A stretch of 64,000 nucleotides of DNA. Source: Azotobacter salinestris. GTDB taxonomy: Bacteria; Pseudomonadota; Gammaproteobacteria; Pseudomonadales; Pseudomonadaceae. The position numbers and the translations under genes are program-made. The notes beneath the pieces were generated by a model, which was not told the DNA's origin, did no database searches, and saw only the letters and a program-made list of their open reading frames with translations. The stretch spans positions 881,001 to 945,000 of the forward strand of contig NZ_CP045302.1 in the NCBI RefSeq assembly GCF_009363155.1. The letters are read 5' to 3'. Below, piece after piece: positions 37,901 through 46,577 of this stretch (position 1 is its first letter; each line of letters starts with the position of its first letter).

Positions 37901-38083
37901 ATGCACACCACCGCCACCCTGCACGTCCACCCGGCGTGCGCCTCCAACCGCCGGCTGATCGAGCAGCTCCAGGCCGACACCAAACGCCTTGTGGTCATCC
38001 ACGGCGGCAAGCCCAGGCTGGTCAGCCGCGCCAAGGCTGCTGCGCCCTCCTCCGACTACCCGTTCGGCGGAGATGCGGCCTGA
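37901..38083 (+). CDS. Small phage protein (60 aa), first gene of rightward operon
   Basis: The 60-residue basic protein begins MHTTATLHVHPACASNRRLI and contains EQLQADTKRLVVIHGGKPRL. The ATG has GAGG nine bases upstream. The stop overlaps the next start (TGATG), so it belongs to the rightward early operon that ends with the prtN gene. Function unknown. The sudden return to high GC after the ABC-3C module marks the module edge. Confidence 0.65.
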   Translation: MHTTATLHVHPACASNRRLIEQLQADTKRLVVIHGGKPRLVSRAKAAAPSSDYPFGGDAA

Positions 38084-38682
38084 TGAACACCTTCATCCTC
38101 AGCGACCGGACCCTGACCCTGCTCGCCGCCCAGCTCAACCTGAACGGCAGCTTCAACCACACCTGCCGCTCGGCCTTTTCCCGGCACAGCATCATGTTCC
38201 GCCTGAAGGTCGAGCGCGGCCCGTCCAGCACCGAGGCCACCGTCGAGCTGGGCGGCCAGCGTCACAGCCTCACCCTGCCCCACGGCGAGCCGCACCCGGC
38301 GCACCTGCTGGCCGACTTCGTCGAAGCCATCGCCAACGGCCGCCTGGACTCCGCCGAGCCGGCCCCGGCCCGCGTGGTCGCCGTCCTCCCGCCGGAGGAC
38401 GAGCCGCTGCTCGACAGCGACCAGGAACGACAACTGCGCCATGTCGTGCAGCGCGGCGGCTTCCTCGAACTGCACCTGGGCCACGCCCACCCGATCCGCG
38501 TCGCCATCCACCGTAACCGGCCCCGGCCGGGCGTCACCGGCATCCTGGCCATCGGCGAGTCGCGCCCGCGCACCATCCTGCTCTCCAACTACGAGAACGG
38601 CGAGAGCAAGGCCTATGCGCGGATCGTCGAGGCCGTCGAGCACCTCTCCCTCGCCGCCGCGCCGGCGGCCAGCGCCGCCTGA
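38083..38682 (+). CDS. Hypothetical phage early protein (199 aa)
   Basis: The start is the ATG at 38083 overlapping the previous stop; the longer frame upstream is a shadow of the 60-residue gene. The protein reads MNTFILSDRTLTLLAAQLNL then FSRHSIMFRLKVERGPSSTE, an acidic linker, and a second half with GGFLELHLGHAHPIRVAIHR and GVTGILAIGESRPRTILLSN. No known domain was recognised. Confidence 0.7.
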   Translation: MNTFILSDRTLTLLAAQLNLNGSFNHTCRSAFSRHSIMFRLKVERGPSSTEATVELGGQRHSLTLPHGEPHPAHLLADFVEAIANGRLDSAEPAPARVVAVLPPEDEPLLDSDQERQLRHVVQRGGFLELHLGHAHPIRVAIHRNRPRPGVTGILAIGESRPRTILLSNYENGESKAYARIVEAVEHLSLAAAPAASAA

Positions 38683-38693
38683 GAGGTCCGCCG

Positions 38694-38984
38694 ATGGCCC
38701 ACACACTCGCCAACGCCGCCGCGCGTCTCGGCATCAGCCGCCCGCAGCTCATCAAGCGGATGCGCGCCGCCGGCCTGCTCGACACCGGCAACCTGCCGGC
38801 CCACCCGGAACGCGACCGCCTGCACCTGAAGGTCCATGAGGGCCACTGGTACCACCCGACGCTGGGCATGCAGTACAGCCGCTCCACGCGGGTGACGCGA
38901 GCCGGCCTGCACTGGCTGGCCACGCAACTGGATATCGGCCTGCCACCGCCTCCGCTTGAGCGGGAAGGCCGCAATGTCGCCTAG
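38694..38984 (+). CDS. KilAC-like DNA-binding domain protein
   Basis: The 96-residue protein has the pattern of the C-terminal KilAC domain of phage antirepressors as a stand-alone unit: LANAAARLGISRPQLIKRMR, AAGLLDTGNLPAHPERDRLH, then SRSTRVTRAGLHWLATQLD with the Thr-x-x-Gly-x-x-W/L ending. It probably binds DNA and regulates early genes. It overlaps the next small gene by 11 bp. Confidence 0.75.
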   Translation: MAHTLANAAARLGISRPQLIKRMRAAGLLDTGNLPAHPERDRLHLKVHEGHWYHPTLGMQYSRSTRVTRAGLHWLATQLDIGLPPPPLEREGRNVA

Positions 38985-39129
38985 GCAATACGCCGCGCAG
39001 ATCCTCGCCCTCCGCACCAAGGAAGAACGCCAGCAGGCGCTCGCCGAGGTGCCGGAGGAACTGCGCGTGCTGGTGAAAGATCACGTCGAGTCAGCCTGGA
39101 ACCACCCGGCAAGGAAGAAGAAGCCGTGA
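38974..39129 (+). CDS. Small phage protein (51 aa)
   Basis: An ATG at 38974 inside the end of the KilAC-like gene opens a 51-codon frame: MSPRQYAAQILALRTKEERQ, ALAEVPEELRVLVKDHVESA, ending with a basic KKKP tail. GGAAGG lies eight bases upstream. The stop overlaps the GTG start of the next gene, so it fits the tightly overlapping operon. A helical protein of unknown role, shorter than usual gene-calling limits. Confidence 0.65.
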   Translation: MSPRQYAAQILALRTKEERQQALAEVPEELRVLVKDHVESAWNHPARKKKP

Positions 39130-39464
39130 GCAAACCCAACGACCACCTCCAGCCGCCCCTGCGGCTGACCCTCGCCCCGCCACCGGATGCCATCGAGCGG
39201 CTGTTCCGGGTCTTCGGCGACGAGCTGATACCCCTCGAACAGCTGCGCGCGCGGTACTTCCGCAACATGAACGCGGAGACGTTCAAGGCCGCCATCGGCA
39301 CCGAGCGCATCCCGCTGCCGCTCACCACCGTGGTGACCAGCAACAAACGCCAGCAGTACGTCCACCTCCGCCACCTGGCCGCCTACATCGAAGAGCGCGC
39401 CTGGCTGGCCGACGAAGAACTCGCCCGCCGGCTGTCGCCAGCGGACGGCGGCGAGCAGGAATAA
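39126..39464 (+). CDS. PrtN-like regulator, diverged paralogue
   Basis: The GTG start at 39126 overlaps the previous stop (GTGA). The 112-residue protein aligns with the PrtN gene product at 40989 over most of its length: ELIPLEQLRARYFRNMNAET against AIIPLEWVCRDYFNLTADQF, and QYVHLRHLAAYIEERA against KGVHLTDLAQYIDARR. PrtN activates pyocin genes in P. aeruginosa by binding P-box sequences. This copy is diverged in the middle, so its DNA target is probably different, or it modulates the other. Confidence 0.72.
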   Translation: MSKPNDHLQPPLRLTLAPPPDAIERLFRVFGDELIPLEQLRARYFRNMNAETFKAAIGTERIPLPLTTVVTSNKRQQYVHLRHLAAYIEERAWLADEELARRLSPADGGEQE

Positions 39465-39509
39465 CCCACGCCAGCCACCACCTGGCCTCGCCACACCCTG
39501 GAGCACACC

Positions 39510-40001
39510 ATGGACATGACCACCGCCGCGCTGATCGGCATCACCCTCGGCACCGGCATCACCACCGCCGGCTGCTACCTGACCGGCCACGCCGCCGGCA
39601 TCCGCCTCGGCCTGCAACGCGGCCACCGCGACGGCCACGACGCCGCCCGCGAGCAATTCGCCGCCGAACTGCTCGAATCCGGCCAGCGCCTGACCAGCGC
39701 CGAACGCATCCTCACCGCCACCCAGGCCGAGCTTCGCCAGGTGCAGAACGAACGCGCCCGCGAACGCCGCCAGACAGCCGAAGCCCTGGAGGAAGCCACC
39801 CTGCGCCTCGACGAAGCGCAGAGCCTGAACGCCGGGCACACCACCCTGCTGCGCCAGGCCTCCACCAACCTGGAACTGGCCGCCGCCACCTGGGACGCCA
39901 TGACCGCCACGCGCAAGGCCCGTGACGCCCGTACCGTCGCCCACCAGTTGCGCGAGCTTGCAGACGCCATCGGCCCAAAACAGCAGGAGGCCGCAGCATG
40001 A
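39510..40001 (+). CDS. Membrane-anchored coiled-coil phage protein
   Basis: The 163-residue protein has an N-terminal membrane segment (TTAALIGITLGTGITTAGCY) and then a long charged helix (ESGQRLTSAERILTATQAEL, RERRQTAEALEEATLRLDEA) likely to form a coiled coil. The ATG follows a GGAG site. It overlaps the next gene by 4 bp. I do not recognise the family; a role at the membrane during early infection is only a guess. Confidence 0.7.
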   Translation: MDMTTAALIGITLGTGITTAGCYLTGHAAGIRLGLQRGHRDGHDAAREQFAAELLESGQRLTSAERILTATQAELRQVQNERARERRQTAEALEEATLRLDEAQSLNAGHTTLLRQASTNLELAAATWDAMTATRKARDARTVAHQLRELADAIGPKQQEAAA

Positions 40002-40414
40002 CGGCCCAGCCCGAAACCACCTACGTCCGCATCGCCACCGGCCTCCGGCGGCCGGATATCGACCTCGGGCTGGCGAAGGTCATGTGCCTCGATCTGGCTC
40101 GCCAGGTCGACAGTCTCCTGTCTGCCCTCTCCAACTCCAACCGCCTGGCCGAAGCGCAAATCGACCAGCTCGCCCGCCTGCGCGCCGACAACACGCGCCT
40201 GCGCGAGCAACTGGCCGACCTGCAGCACCTGGCCGACCACCGCGCAAACGCCCTCGCCGGAGTGCTCGAGCAGCAATCGCCCGTCGCCCAGGAGCAGGAC
40301 GCCGTGACGCTGCCGCGTGATCGGCTGCAACACATCCACGACCTGATCCTGATCGGCTCGCCGTATACCGCGCAGCGAGAGATTCGTGCGCTGCTGGAGG
40401 CTGGCCATGATTGA
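39998..40414 (+). CDS. Hypothetical coiled-coil phage protein (138 aa)
   Basis: The start overlaps the previous stop as ATGA. The 138-residue protein has a helical centre (LAEAQIDQLARLRADNTRLR, EQLADLQHLADHRANALAGV) and a C-terminal segment (PRDRLQHIHDLILIGSPYTA) of unknown function. It is translationally coupled on both sides within the rightward operon. Confidence 0.68.
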   Translation: MTAQPETTYVRIATGLRRPDIDLGLAKVMCLDLARQVDSLLSALSNSNRLAEAQIDQLARLRADNTRLREQLADLQHLADHRANALAGVLEQQSPVAQEQDAVTLPRDRLQHIHDLILIGSPYTAQREIRALLEAGHD

Positions 40415-40913
40415 CAAACTGCTGCCGGCGAACGGCGTAGAAAACAGAATCCGCGCCATGGCGAAGGCCGGGCACAGCAAGACCATGACCCAGGAGCTGC
40501 TCGGCCTGAGCCGCTGGACCTTCGACAAGCTGGTCGCGCATATGCCGGATGTCGAGTTCCCAGGGCGTAACCGCTCCCGCGCCTACCGCGCCTCGGTGGA
40601 CCGCAAGCGCGGCGTCTACACCGCGGCCATGCGCGAGGCCAGCACCCTGGCCGGCATGACGCACCATGAGCGGGCCAAGCGCACCGTCCGCGGCGTGACC
40701 GGCACCGTCGACGAACTGGTGGCACATTTCAAATGCCCACTGTCCCCCTCGCAGGTCCGCCGCCGCATGCGCCAGGGCATGACGCTGGAGGAAGCGCTGT
40801 TCACACCGAGGCTCATCCGCAACAACCTCGGCCGCTGGCTTGGCGTCACGGCCGACAGCCGCCGGGCGATTCTCGAGCGGGAGCGAGCGGTGCTGGAGGC
40901 TGGCCATGCTTAA
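40407..40913 (+). CDS. Phage protein with HTH-like segments (168 aa)
   Basis: The start is the ATG at 40407, overlapping the previous gene by 8 bp. Residues 18-45 (KAGHSKTMTQELLGLSRWTF) look like a helix-turn-helix. Residues 120-150 contain SPSQVRRRMRQGMTLEEALF, a motif of the type V-x-x-R-(I/M)-x-x-G-x-x-x-E-E-A-L seen in phage HNH and AP2-like DNA-binding proteins. It probably binds DNA; no nuclease residues were seen. Confidence 0.68.
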   Translation: MIDKLLPANGVENRIRAMAKAGHSKTMTQELLGLSRWTFDKLVAHMPDVEFPGRNRSRAYRASVDRKRGVYTAAMREASTLAGMTHHERAKRTVRGVTGTVDELVAHFKCPLSPSQVRRRMRQGMTLEEALFTPRLIRNNLGRWLGVTADSRRAILERERAVLEAGHA

Positions 40914-40992
40914 TCTCAACACCTTCGTCAGCTGGCGAGCCACCGCCCATGACGGGAAGAGGAAAGACAAGAAGGCAGGAAAGAGGCGATGA
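40906..40992 (+). CDS. Possible 28-aa leader peptide before prtN
   Basis: An ATG overlapping the end of the previous gene opens 28 codons (MLNLNTFVSWRATAHDGKRK, then a Lys/Arg-rich end), stopping with TGA that overlaps the prtN ATG (ATGA). The continuous overlap chain suggests it is translated, perhaps only to couple ribosomes to prtN. No homologue is known to me. Confidence 0.4.
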   Translation: MLNLNTFVSWRATAHDGKRKDKKAGKRR

Positions 40993-41255
40993 ATACCGCA
41001 TTTATACTGATGGCCCAGTACAACGGGCAGGCGATCATCCCTCTTGAATGGGTCTGCCGCGACTATTTCAACCTGACCGCCGATCAATTCCAGCGCAAGG
41101 CGCTGGCCGGTCAGATCACCCTGCCGATCGTGCGCATGGAGGGAGGGCAGAAAGCTGCGAAAGGGGTCCACTTGACCGACCTGGCTCAGTACATCGACGC
41201 CAGGCGCGCCGACGCCGTTCGTGAGTGCGAAACGCTAAACCGCCGCCGCGCCTGA
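40989..41255 (+). CDS. prtN: Pyocin activator PrtN family protein
   Basis: The 88-residue protein closely matches P. aeruginosa PrtN as I recall it: MNTAFILMAQYNGQAIIPLE, then FNLTADQFQRKALAGQITLP, then MEGGQKAAKGVHLTDLAQYI. PrtN activates R/F-pyocin operons after DNA damage. In a prophage it could activate phage genes, or the host's pyocin clusters if present. GAGG lies just upstream of the ATG. The end overlaps the converging integrase gene by 21 bp. Confidence 0.92.
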   Translation: MNTAFILMAQYNGQAIIPLEWVCRDYFNLTADQFQRKALAGQITLPIVRMEGGQKAAKGVHLTDLAQYIDARRADAVRECETLNRRRA

Positions 41256-42389
41256 CCGCTTGCGCCGATCAACCCACTCCCCGAAGGTCGTCGGCATGGC
41301 GATGACCTTCGGCAACCACTCCCAGCCAGCGTACTTGTCGCCCTGCTCGTGCAGGTGCGTGTATCGCCTCAGAGACGTCCAGTTACGGTGCCCGCTCACG
41401 CTCGCGGCTCTCGGAATATCCCAGCCCATCTCGAACAGCCGGCTGACGCCTTCGTGGCGAAGATCATGGAAGTGCAGATCCTCGACGCCACAGATCTTGC
41501 ACGCCCGACTCCACGCGCCCTGAATGGCATCCGCCGTGTACGGGAAAATCTCCGGGTAGGTGCGTGGCATGCTCTGCACGATTGCCCAGGCTTCGTCCGG
41601 CAGCGAGCACCACACATCGTTTCCCCACTTGTCGCCTGGGTTCTTCATGTCGCGCACGAGGACCCGCTGCCGTGCTTCGTCCAAGTCATCCCAGCGAATC
41701 CTGGTGATCTCTTCCTGACGCCGCGTCGAGAACAGCGCGAATACCACCACCTTGGTCATGGCTAGACTGGTGGGGCGCGATGCTTGCACTGCCACGAACT
41801 GCTGCAGCAAGGAGCCCAGCTCGGCGATCGTCGGGCGGCGATCGCGTTCGCGCGACTTGGTGTTGTAGCCAAGCTTCTTGATCACCCGCCGCGCATCGGC
41901 CATCGCACTCGCGTCAACCTCATAGCCCCAGGCCGGCCGCGCGATGGTCAGCACAGCGCCTATGTGCGACAAGTCGTTTCCAGCGGTCTGCGGCTTCACA
42001 CTGCCGCCTTCCGGACTCATGCGCCACAGCGCATAGTCGACCAAGGCCTGACTTGTGAGCTCGCACTCGAGCAGACCTCCCAGGTGGCTAGCAGCCACGG
42101 CACGCAAAGTAGCCTCCTTGGTCTTGCCGAGCGGATTTTTAGGGTCGCGTTCACCGATATAGCGGTCGATCATCTCCGCCAGAGTGACCCTGCCACCGCG
42201 CTGCTCGCGCTCCAATGCGCCAGGCTCGCTCAGTTCGGTCTCCCGTCGCTTCGCCCAAGCCTCGGCCGCCTTCCGGCGACTGAAGCTCGCGCTCTCCTGA
42301 TAGACTTGGACGCCATCGCGCTTGATCCTGAGCTGCGCGGTGTACATCACGGAGCCGTCCTTGTTCTTCCGGGTACGGATGGTGGCCAT
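41235..42389 (-). CDS. int: Tyrosine recombinase, dusA-type prophage integrase
   Basis: The 384-residue protein has an N-terminal arm-binding region (MATIRTRKNKDGSVMYTAQL), a SAM-like core-binding domain (residues 68-160) and the catalytic domain with Arg224 (FSTRRQEEI), His308 and Arg311 (HFHDLRHEG), His334 (SGHRNW) and nucleophile Tyr343 (RRYTHLHEQG). All required residues are present. Position immediately upstream of dusA, facing away, is typical for integrases that use the dusA 5' end as attachment site. The 103-bp gap to dusA contains a palindrome that may be an arm or core site. Confidence 0.95.
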   Translation of the reverse strand: MATIRTRKNKDGSVMYTAQLRIKRDGVQVYQESASFSRRKAAEAWAKRRETELSEPGALEREQRGGRVTLAEMIDRYIGERDPKNPLGKTKEATLRAVAASHLGGLLECELTSQALVDYALWRMSPEGGSVKPQTAGNDLSHIGAVLTIARPAWGYEVDASAMADARRVIKKLGYNTKSRERDRRPTIAELGSLLQQFVAVQASRPTSLAMTKVVVFALFSTRRQEEITRIRWDDLDEARQRVLVRDMKNPGDKWGNDVWCSLPDEAWAIVQSMPRTYPEIFPYTADAIQGAWSRACKICGVEDLHFHDLRHEGVSRLFEMGWDIPRAASVSGHRNWTSLRRYTHLHEQGDKYAGWEWLPKVIAMPTTFGEWVDRRKRSGAAAV

Positions 42390-42406
42390 GGTGGAAAACC
42401 CTTCGA

Positions 42407-42454
42407 GGTCGGTGGTAAATCTGATTTACCGGGTGGTAAATTTTACCACCGACC
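42407..42454. promoter_or_regulatory. Inverted repeat between integrase and dusA (putative att arm or operator)
   Basis: GGTCGGTGGTAAA (42407-42419) and its complement (42442-42454) enclose a second pair, ATTTACC (42424-42430) with GGTGGTAAAT (42432-42441). It is the only palindrome between int and dusA. It could be integrase or excisionase binding sites of the right attachment region, or an operator for int. The crossover core itself is expected at or just inside the dusA 5' end; its duplicate is outside the window. Confidence 0.5.
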
Positions 42455-42492
42455 TTTTAGAAACACCCGAAAACACCAGAAAATCCACATAA

Positions 42493-43518
42493 ATGCACAC
42501 TGCCGAAAGCCCGATGAAAACTAGCCAGAACCCAGCAACCACGCGCCCTGAGCCGTCCCGCCGCTTCTGCGTGGCGCCGATGATGGATTGGACCGATCGG
42601 CATTGCCGCTTTTTTCTCCGGCAGCTGTCGCATCACGCCCTCCTCTATACCGAGATGGTTACCACCGGAGCGCTGCTGCATGGCGATGCCCAGCGCTTTC
42701 TGCGTCATGACCAGTTGGAGCATCCCCTGGCACTGCAACTGGGTGGCAGCGACCCTGCCGAGCTGGCGGCCTGTGCGAAACTGGCCGAGGAGGCCGGCTA
42801 CGACGAGGTCAACCTGAACGTCGGCTGTCCGAGCGACCGTGTGCAGAACAACCTGATCGGCGCCTGCCTGATGGGACATCCGGCACGGGTGGCCGATTGC
42901 GTGAAGGCGATGCGCGACGCTGTGGCCATTCCGGTCACGGTCAAGCACCGTATCGGCATCGACGGCCGGGATTCCTACGACGAACTTCGCGACTTCGTCG
43001 GCCAGGTATGCGAGGCCGGTTGCCGCAGCTTTATCGTGCATGCCCGCATCGCCATCCTCGCCGGGCTGTCGCCCAAGGAGAACCGCGAGATCCCCCCGCT
43101 GCGCTATGATGTGGTCGCACAGCTCAAGCAGGACTTTCCCGATCTGGAGATGATCCTCAATGGCGGAATCAAGACCCTCGAGGAATGTCGCCAGCATCTG
43201 CAGACCTTCGACGGCGTGATGCTCGGTCGCGAGGCCTATCACAATCCCTACCTGCTCGCCCAAGTCGATCAGGAGTTGTTTGGCAACCCCCTCCCCCCGA
43301 TTAGTCGGCACGAGGCCCTGGAGTGCCTGCGTCCCTACATCCAGCAGCATCTGGACGAAGGCGGCACCCTGCACCATGTCACTCGCCATGTGCTGGGCCT
43401 GGGGCAGGGCTTTCCCGGGGCACGCCGTTTCCGCCAGTTGCTGTCGGCGGACATTCACAAGGCCAGCGATCCACTGGCACTGTTCGACCAGGCGATAGCA
43501 CTGCTCGAAGGACGCTGA
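42493..43518 (+). CDS. dusA: tRNA-dihydrouridine synthase A; prophage attachment gene
   Basis: The 341-residue FMN enzyme reduces uridine (positions 20/20a) of tRNA. Hallmarks are RFCVAPMMDWTDRHCRFFLR at the start of the barrel, EVNLNVGCPSDRVQNNLIGA with the catalytic Cys, VTVKHRIGIDGRDSY, FIVHARIAILAGLSPKENRE and NGGIKTLEECRQHLQ. The reading frame is complete although the prophage abuts its 5' end, so the phage DNA supplies a new upstream region and possibly a promoter. The true start may be the ATG at 42493 or at 42514; ribosome sites for both are weak. Confidence 0.95.
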   Translation: MHTAESPMKTSQNPATTRPEPSRRFCVAPMMDWTDRHCRFFLRQLSHHALLYTEMVTTGALLHGDAQRFLRHDQLEHPLALQLGGSDPAELAACAKLAEEAGYDEVNLNVGCPSDRVQNNLIGACLMGHPARVADCVKAMRDAVAIPVTVKHRIGIDGRDSYDELRDFVGQVCEAGCRSFIVHARIAILAGLSPKENREIPPLRYDVVAQLKQDFPDLEMILNGGIKTLEECRQHLQTFDGVMLGREAYHNPYLLAQVDQELFGNPLPPISRHEALECLRPYIQQHLDEGGTLHHVTRHVLGLGQGFPGARRFRQLLSADIHKASDPLALFDQAIALLEGR

Positions 43519-43658
43519 GGGCACGCGCAGGGAACGTTGAGCCATATCCGATATCGAAGCGCTGGCCGCCCCGCGGTCTTCCGCACAGGCCCCGAGCCGC
43601 CCGTTGAGTGCACCCCGGCGCTCGGGTAAGGTCAGGCAATCGTAAAAGGACAGAGCCC

Positions 43659-44585
43659 ATGACATCCAAGCTGGAGCAACTCAAGCAATACACCACGGTG
43701 GTCGCCGACACTGGCGATCTGGACGCCATTGCCCGCCTGCAGCCGGTCGATGCCACCACCAACCCCTCGCTGCTGCTCAAGGCTGCCGCTCTGCCCCGCT
43801 ACGCCGGGCTGCTTGAGCATGCAATGACGGGCTGTGGCGGCGACCTCGGACTGGCCTGCGACCGCTTCGCCGTCGCCGTGGGCCAGGAAATTCTCAAGGT
43901 CATTCCCGGGCGCATCTCCACCGAGGTGGACGCTCGCCTGTCCTTCGACAGCCAGGCCACCATCGGCCGGGCCGAGCGCCTGATCGACCTTTATGAGCAA
44001 GCAGGTATCGCCCGCAAGCGCGTGCTGATCAAGATTGCCGCCACCTGGGAGGGCATCCGCGCGGCCGAACAACTGGAGAAGGCCGGCATCCAGACCAACC
44101 TGACCCTGCTGTTCTCCTTCGCCCAGGCCGTCGCCTGTGCCGATGCCGGAGTGTTCCTGATCTCGCCCTTCGTCGGACGCATCTACGACTGGTACAAGAA
44201 GGCCGAGGGACACGACTTCACCGGCTCGGAAGACCCCGGCGTGCAATCGGTCACGCGCATCTACAACTATTACAAGGCCAACGGCTACGACACCGTGGTC
44301 ATGGGCGCGAGCTTCCGCAATCTGGGGCAGATCGAGCAGTTGGCCGGCTGTGATCGCCTGACCATCAGCCCCGAACTGCTGCAGCAACTGGCCGAGGAGC
44401 AAGGCCTTCTGGAGCGCCAGCTGGCTCCCGGCAGCAGCGGAGAAGCCCGCCAGGTGCTGGATGAGCGGGCCTTCCGCTGGGCACTCAACGAAGACGCCAT
44501 GGCGACGGAAAAGCTGGCTGAGGGCATCCGTCAGTTCGCCCGCGACCAGCTCAAGCTGGAGACGCTGCTGAGCGAGAAGATCTGA
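43659..44585 (+). CDS. tal: Transaldolase
   Basis: The start is at the ATG at 43659 with AAGGA eight bases upstream. The 308-residue class I aldolase-type enzyme exchanges dihydroxyacetone units in the pentose phosphate pathway. Motifs seen are [13 protein letters not shown] (31-43), [18 protein letters not shown], the Schiff-base Lys125 in [12 protein letters not shown], and [17 protein letters not shown]. Length is normal. It follows dusA as in Pseudomonas and converges with the rssC-type gene. Confidence 0.96.
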   Translation: MTSKLEQLKQYTTVVADTGDLDAIARLQPVDATTNPSLLLKAAALPRYAGLLEHAMTGCGGDLGLACDRFAVAVGQEILKVIPGRISTEVDARLSFDSQATIGRAERLIDLYEQAGIARKRVLIKIAATWEGIRAAEQLEKAGIQTNLTLLFSFAQAVACADAGVFLISPFVGRIYDWYKKAEGHDFTGSEDPGVQSVTRIYNYYKANGYDTVVMGASFRNLGQIEQLAGCDRLTISPELLQQLAEEQGLLERQLAPGSSGEARQVLDERAFRWALNEDAMATEKLAEGIRQFARDQLKLETLLSEKI

Positions 44586-44635
44586 TGCAAAAGACGGGGC
44601 GCCCCAAGGGCCGCCCCGCCTGCGCAGATCGCCGA

Positions 44636-45118
44636 TTACTGGCGTTCGAGAGCACTGACCAGATCGTGGAAGGCTTCCCGATTGGATTCATTAAGGCCCA
44701 TCAGGATACGGTGCGCTTCCAGTACCTTGGCCTTGACCACCTCTTCCGACTGATCTTGGGAAGGCAGCTCGGAAAGACATTCCGGACAAGGAATGGGGCG
44801 ATCGACGATATTGAATACCTGATCGAAGCCCATCGACTGCAGCAGACGGGTAATGTCCGGATGAGTGGTCACCACCGTCGGCAACATGCCGACCTTCTGC
44901 CGGGAGAGGATCGAAAGCTTGGCCAGGAGCCCCAGCGTGGTGCTGTCGATGCTCTGGGTTTCGGTCAGGTCGATGACGATGGCGGAGAAATTGAGGGCAG
45001 CGAAAATCCGCTCGATGGTGTCGTCCAAAGCCGAACACAAGGTCAGCCGGATTTCCCCGATGAACTTGAGTACGAAGGTGCCGCTTTGCTCGGCGAACTG
45101 GATTTTCCCGATACTCAT
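44636..45118 (-). CDS. rssC: STAS-domain anti-sigma factor antagonist (RssC-type)
   Basis: The 160-residue protein has a STAS domain in residues 1-105: GKIQFAEQSGTFVLKFIGEI, IVIDLTETQSIDSTTLGLLA with the phosphorylatable Ser59, and VVTTHPDITRLLQSMGFDQV. The C-terminal extension with CPECLSEL is outside the canonical domain. It overlaps the upstream phosphatase-response regulator gene by 4 bp. In Pseudomonas this pair lies beside tal and is thought to control its partner protein by dephosphorylation. Confidence 0.88.
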   Translation of the reverse strand: MSIGKIQFAEQSGTFVLKFIGEIRLTLCSALDDTIERIFAALNFSAIVIDLTETQSIDSTTLGLLAKLSILSRQKVGMLPTVVTTHPDITRLLQSMGFDQVFNIVDRPIPCPECLSELPSQDQSEEVVKAKVLEAHRILMGLNESNREAFHDLVSALERQ

Positions 45119-46299
45119 GCAAGGTTCCTGTTCAACACCAGCAAGGCGATATCATCCGGCATTTCGCCCAACTGGGCCAATCCCAATACCTGGCGCAACC
45201 CATCCAGAGTGCCCCCTGCGGTCCTCACGCGGTCCGGCAGGACGGCTTCTCTTTCTTTGAGCGTCTCCCCCGGCAAAAGATCCAGTACTCCGTCCGACAC
45301 CAAGGTCAGACTGAAGGAAGCCGGCAACTGCAACTCGTAATTCTCGTAGCGAGCATCCTGAAACAGGCCGACCGGCAGACCGCGCCCTTTCAGGTAGGTG
45401 GCTTCGCCGTTGCTGTAGAACACGGGCAACGGTAAGTGCCCTCCCACACAATAGGTTAGCCGATCGGCAGCCAGGTCGATCAGACCGCCGAGCATGGTCA
45501 CATGCTTGCCCAGCTTGCAGTTGATCAGGCCGCGATTGATGTGGGCGAGCACATCGGAAGGCTTGAAGTCGGGAAATGCGCCATTGCGCCGAAACTCGTA
45601 CAGCAGGCGCGTAGTCATGAACTTGAGCAACACGGTGACGAACGCGGAAGAAGCGCCATGACCGGAGACGTCAGCCAGGTAGAAGCCCAGGCGTCGCTCA
45701 TCGATCCGAAAATAGTCGACGAAATCACCCGACAGATAGAGGGACGGGATGATTTTGTGGGCAAAGCACAGGCCATCGACCTCCCAAGGGGTTTCCGGCA
45801 GCATGTTCAGTTGCACCTGACGCCCGGCGTTCTGGTCCTCCTGCAACAGGCTCAGGCTGGCCTGCAGCTCCCGGTTGGCGACTTCCAGCTTTTCCCGATA
45901 GCGGCGGTTTTCCAAACGCAGGCGCGCCCGATCCAGCGCCCGGCGCACCGAGTGCTCGAGCACGGCAAGATCTTCCAGCGGCTTGATCAGGTAGTCGGCG
46001 GCCCCGAGACGCAAAGCCTCGACCACATCGCTCATGACTCCCGCACCGGACATGACGATGACAGGGGTCTCGCTCTGTTGCTCGCCTATCCGCCGAATCA
46101 GCTCCAGGCCGTCGACCTGAGGCATGCGCAGATCGCAGATGACCAGATCGGGCTCTTCACTCTCGAAGACTTCGAGCCCTTGCAGAGCGTTGCCTGCCTG
46201 CAGAACCTGGAAACCACTGTCCTCCAGATAGGCCGCGAGACTGGCACGGACGACCTTGTCGTCATCGATTATCAGCAGCTTAGCACTGGAATTGTGCAT
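45115..46299 (-). CDS. rssB: Response regulator with PP2C phosphatase domain (RssB-type)
   Basis: The start is placed at the ATG at 46299; sequence upstream in frame is not coding-like. The 394-residue protein has a receiver domain (acidic pocket Asp12-14, phospho-acceptor Asp56 in VICDLRMP, SGAGVMSD, Lys in DYLIKPLED), a coiled linker and a SpoIIE-like PP2C phosphatase (GDFVDYFRIDERRLGFYLAD, LADVSGHGASSAF, LVSDGVLDLLPGE, MPDDIALLVLNRN). It would dephosphorylate the STAS partner encoded next to it, so signalling passes from phosphorelay to anti-sigma antagonism. Confidence 0.92.
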   Translation of the reverse strand: MHNSSAKLLIIDDDKVVRASLAAYLEDSGFQVLQAGNALQGLEVFESEEPDLVICDLRMPQVDGLELIRRIGEQQSETPVIVMSGAGVMSDVVEALRLGAADYLIKPLEDLAVLEHSVRRALDRARLRLENRRYREKLEVANRELQASLSLLQEDQNAGRQVQLNMLPETPWEVDGLCFAHKIIPSLYLSGDFVDYFRIDERRLGFYLADVSGHGASSAFVTVLLKFMTTRLLYEFRRNGAFPDFKPSDVLAHINRGLINCKLGKHVTMLGGLIDLAADRLTYCVGGHLPLPVFYSNGEATYLKGRGLPVGLFQDARYENYELQLPASFSLTLVSDGVLDLLPGETLKEREAVLPDRVRTAGGTLDGLRQVLGLAQLGEMPDDIALLVLNRNLA

Positions 46300-46577
46300 G
46301 AGGTATCCGGGCTGACTGCGCAGGGGTCGGGCTCGCATACGGCCTGCCCCTGGCCAAAGCGCTAGTAGTGAGTTCGCATCACGGCGCAGACGGTACTCCC
46401 ATCTGCCGGGTGATTCAAGCGTGCCCTGGTAACCATATTTGCGAGCACAATCGAAATGACGTGCCTCTATAAAAGCACGACTTTTCGCTTTCGACTCGAC
46501 ACCGGGGCAAGAAGCGGCGGAGGGAAAAATGCCAGTCAAAAAGACTGGCATCGCAATGACGCATCCAGGCGAATGCT

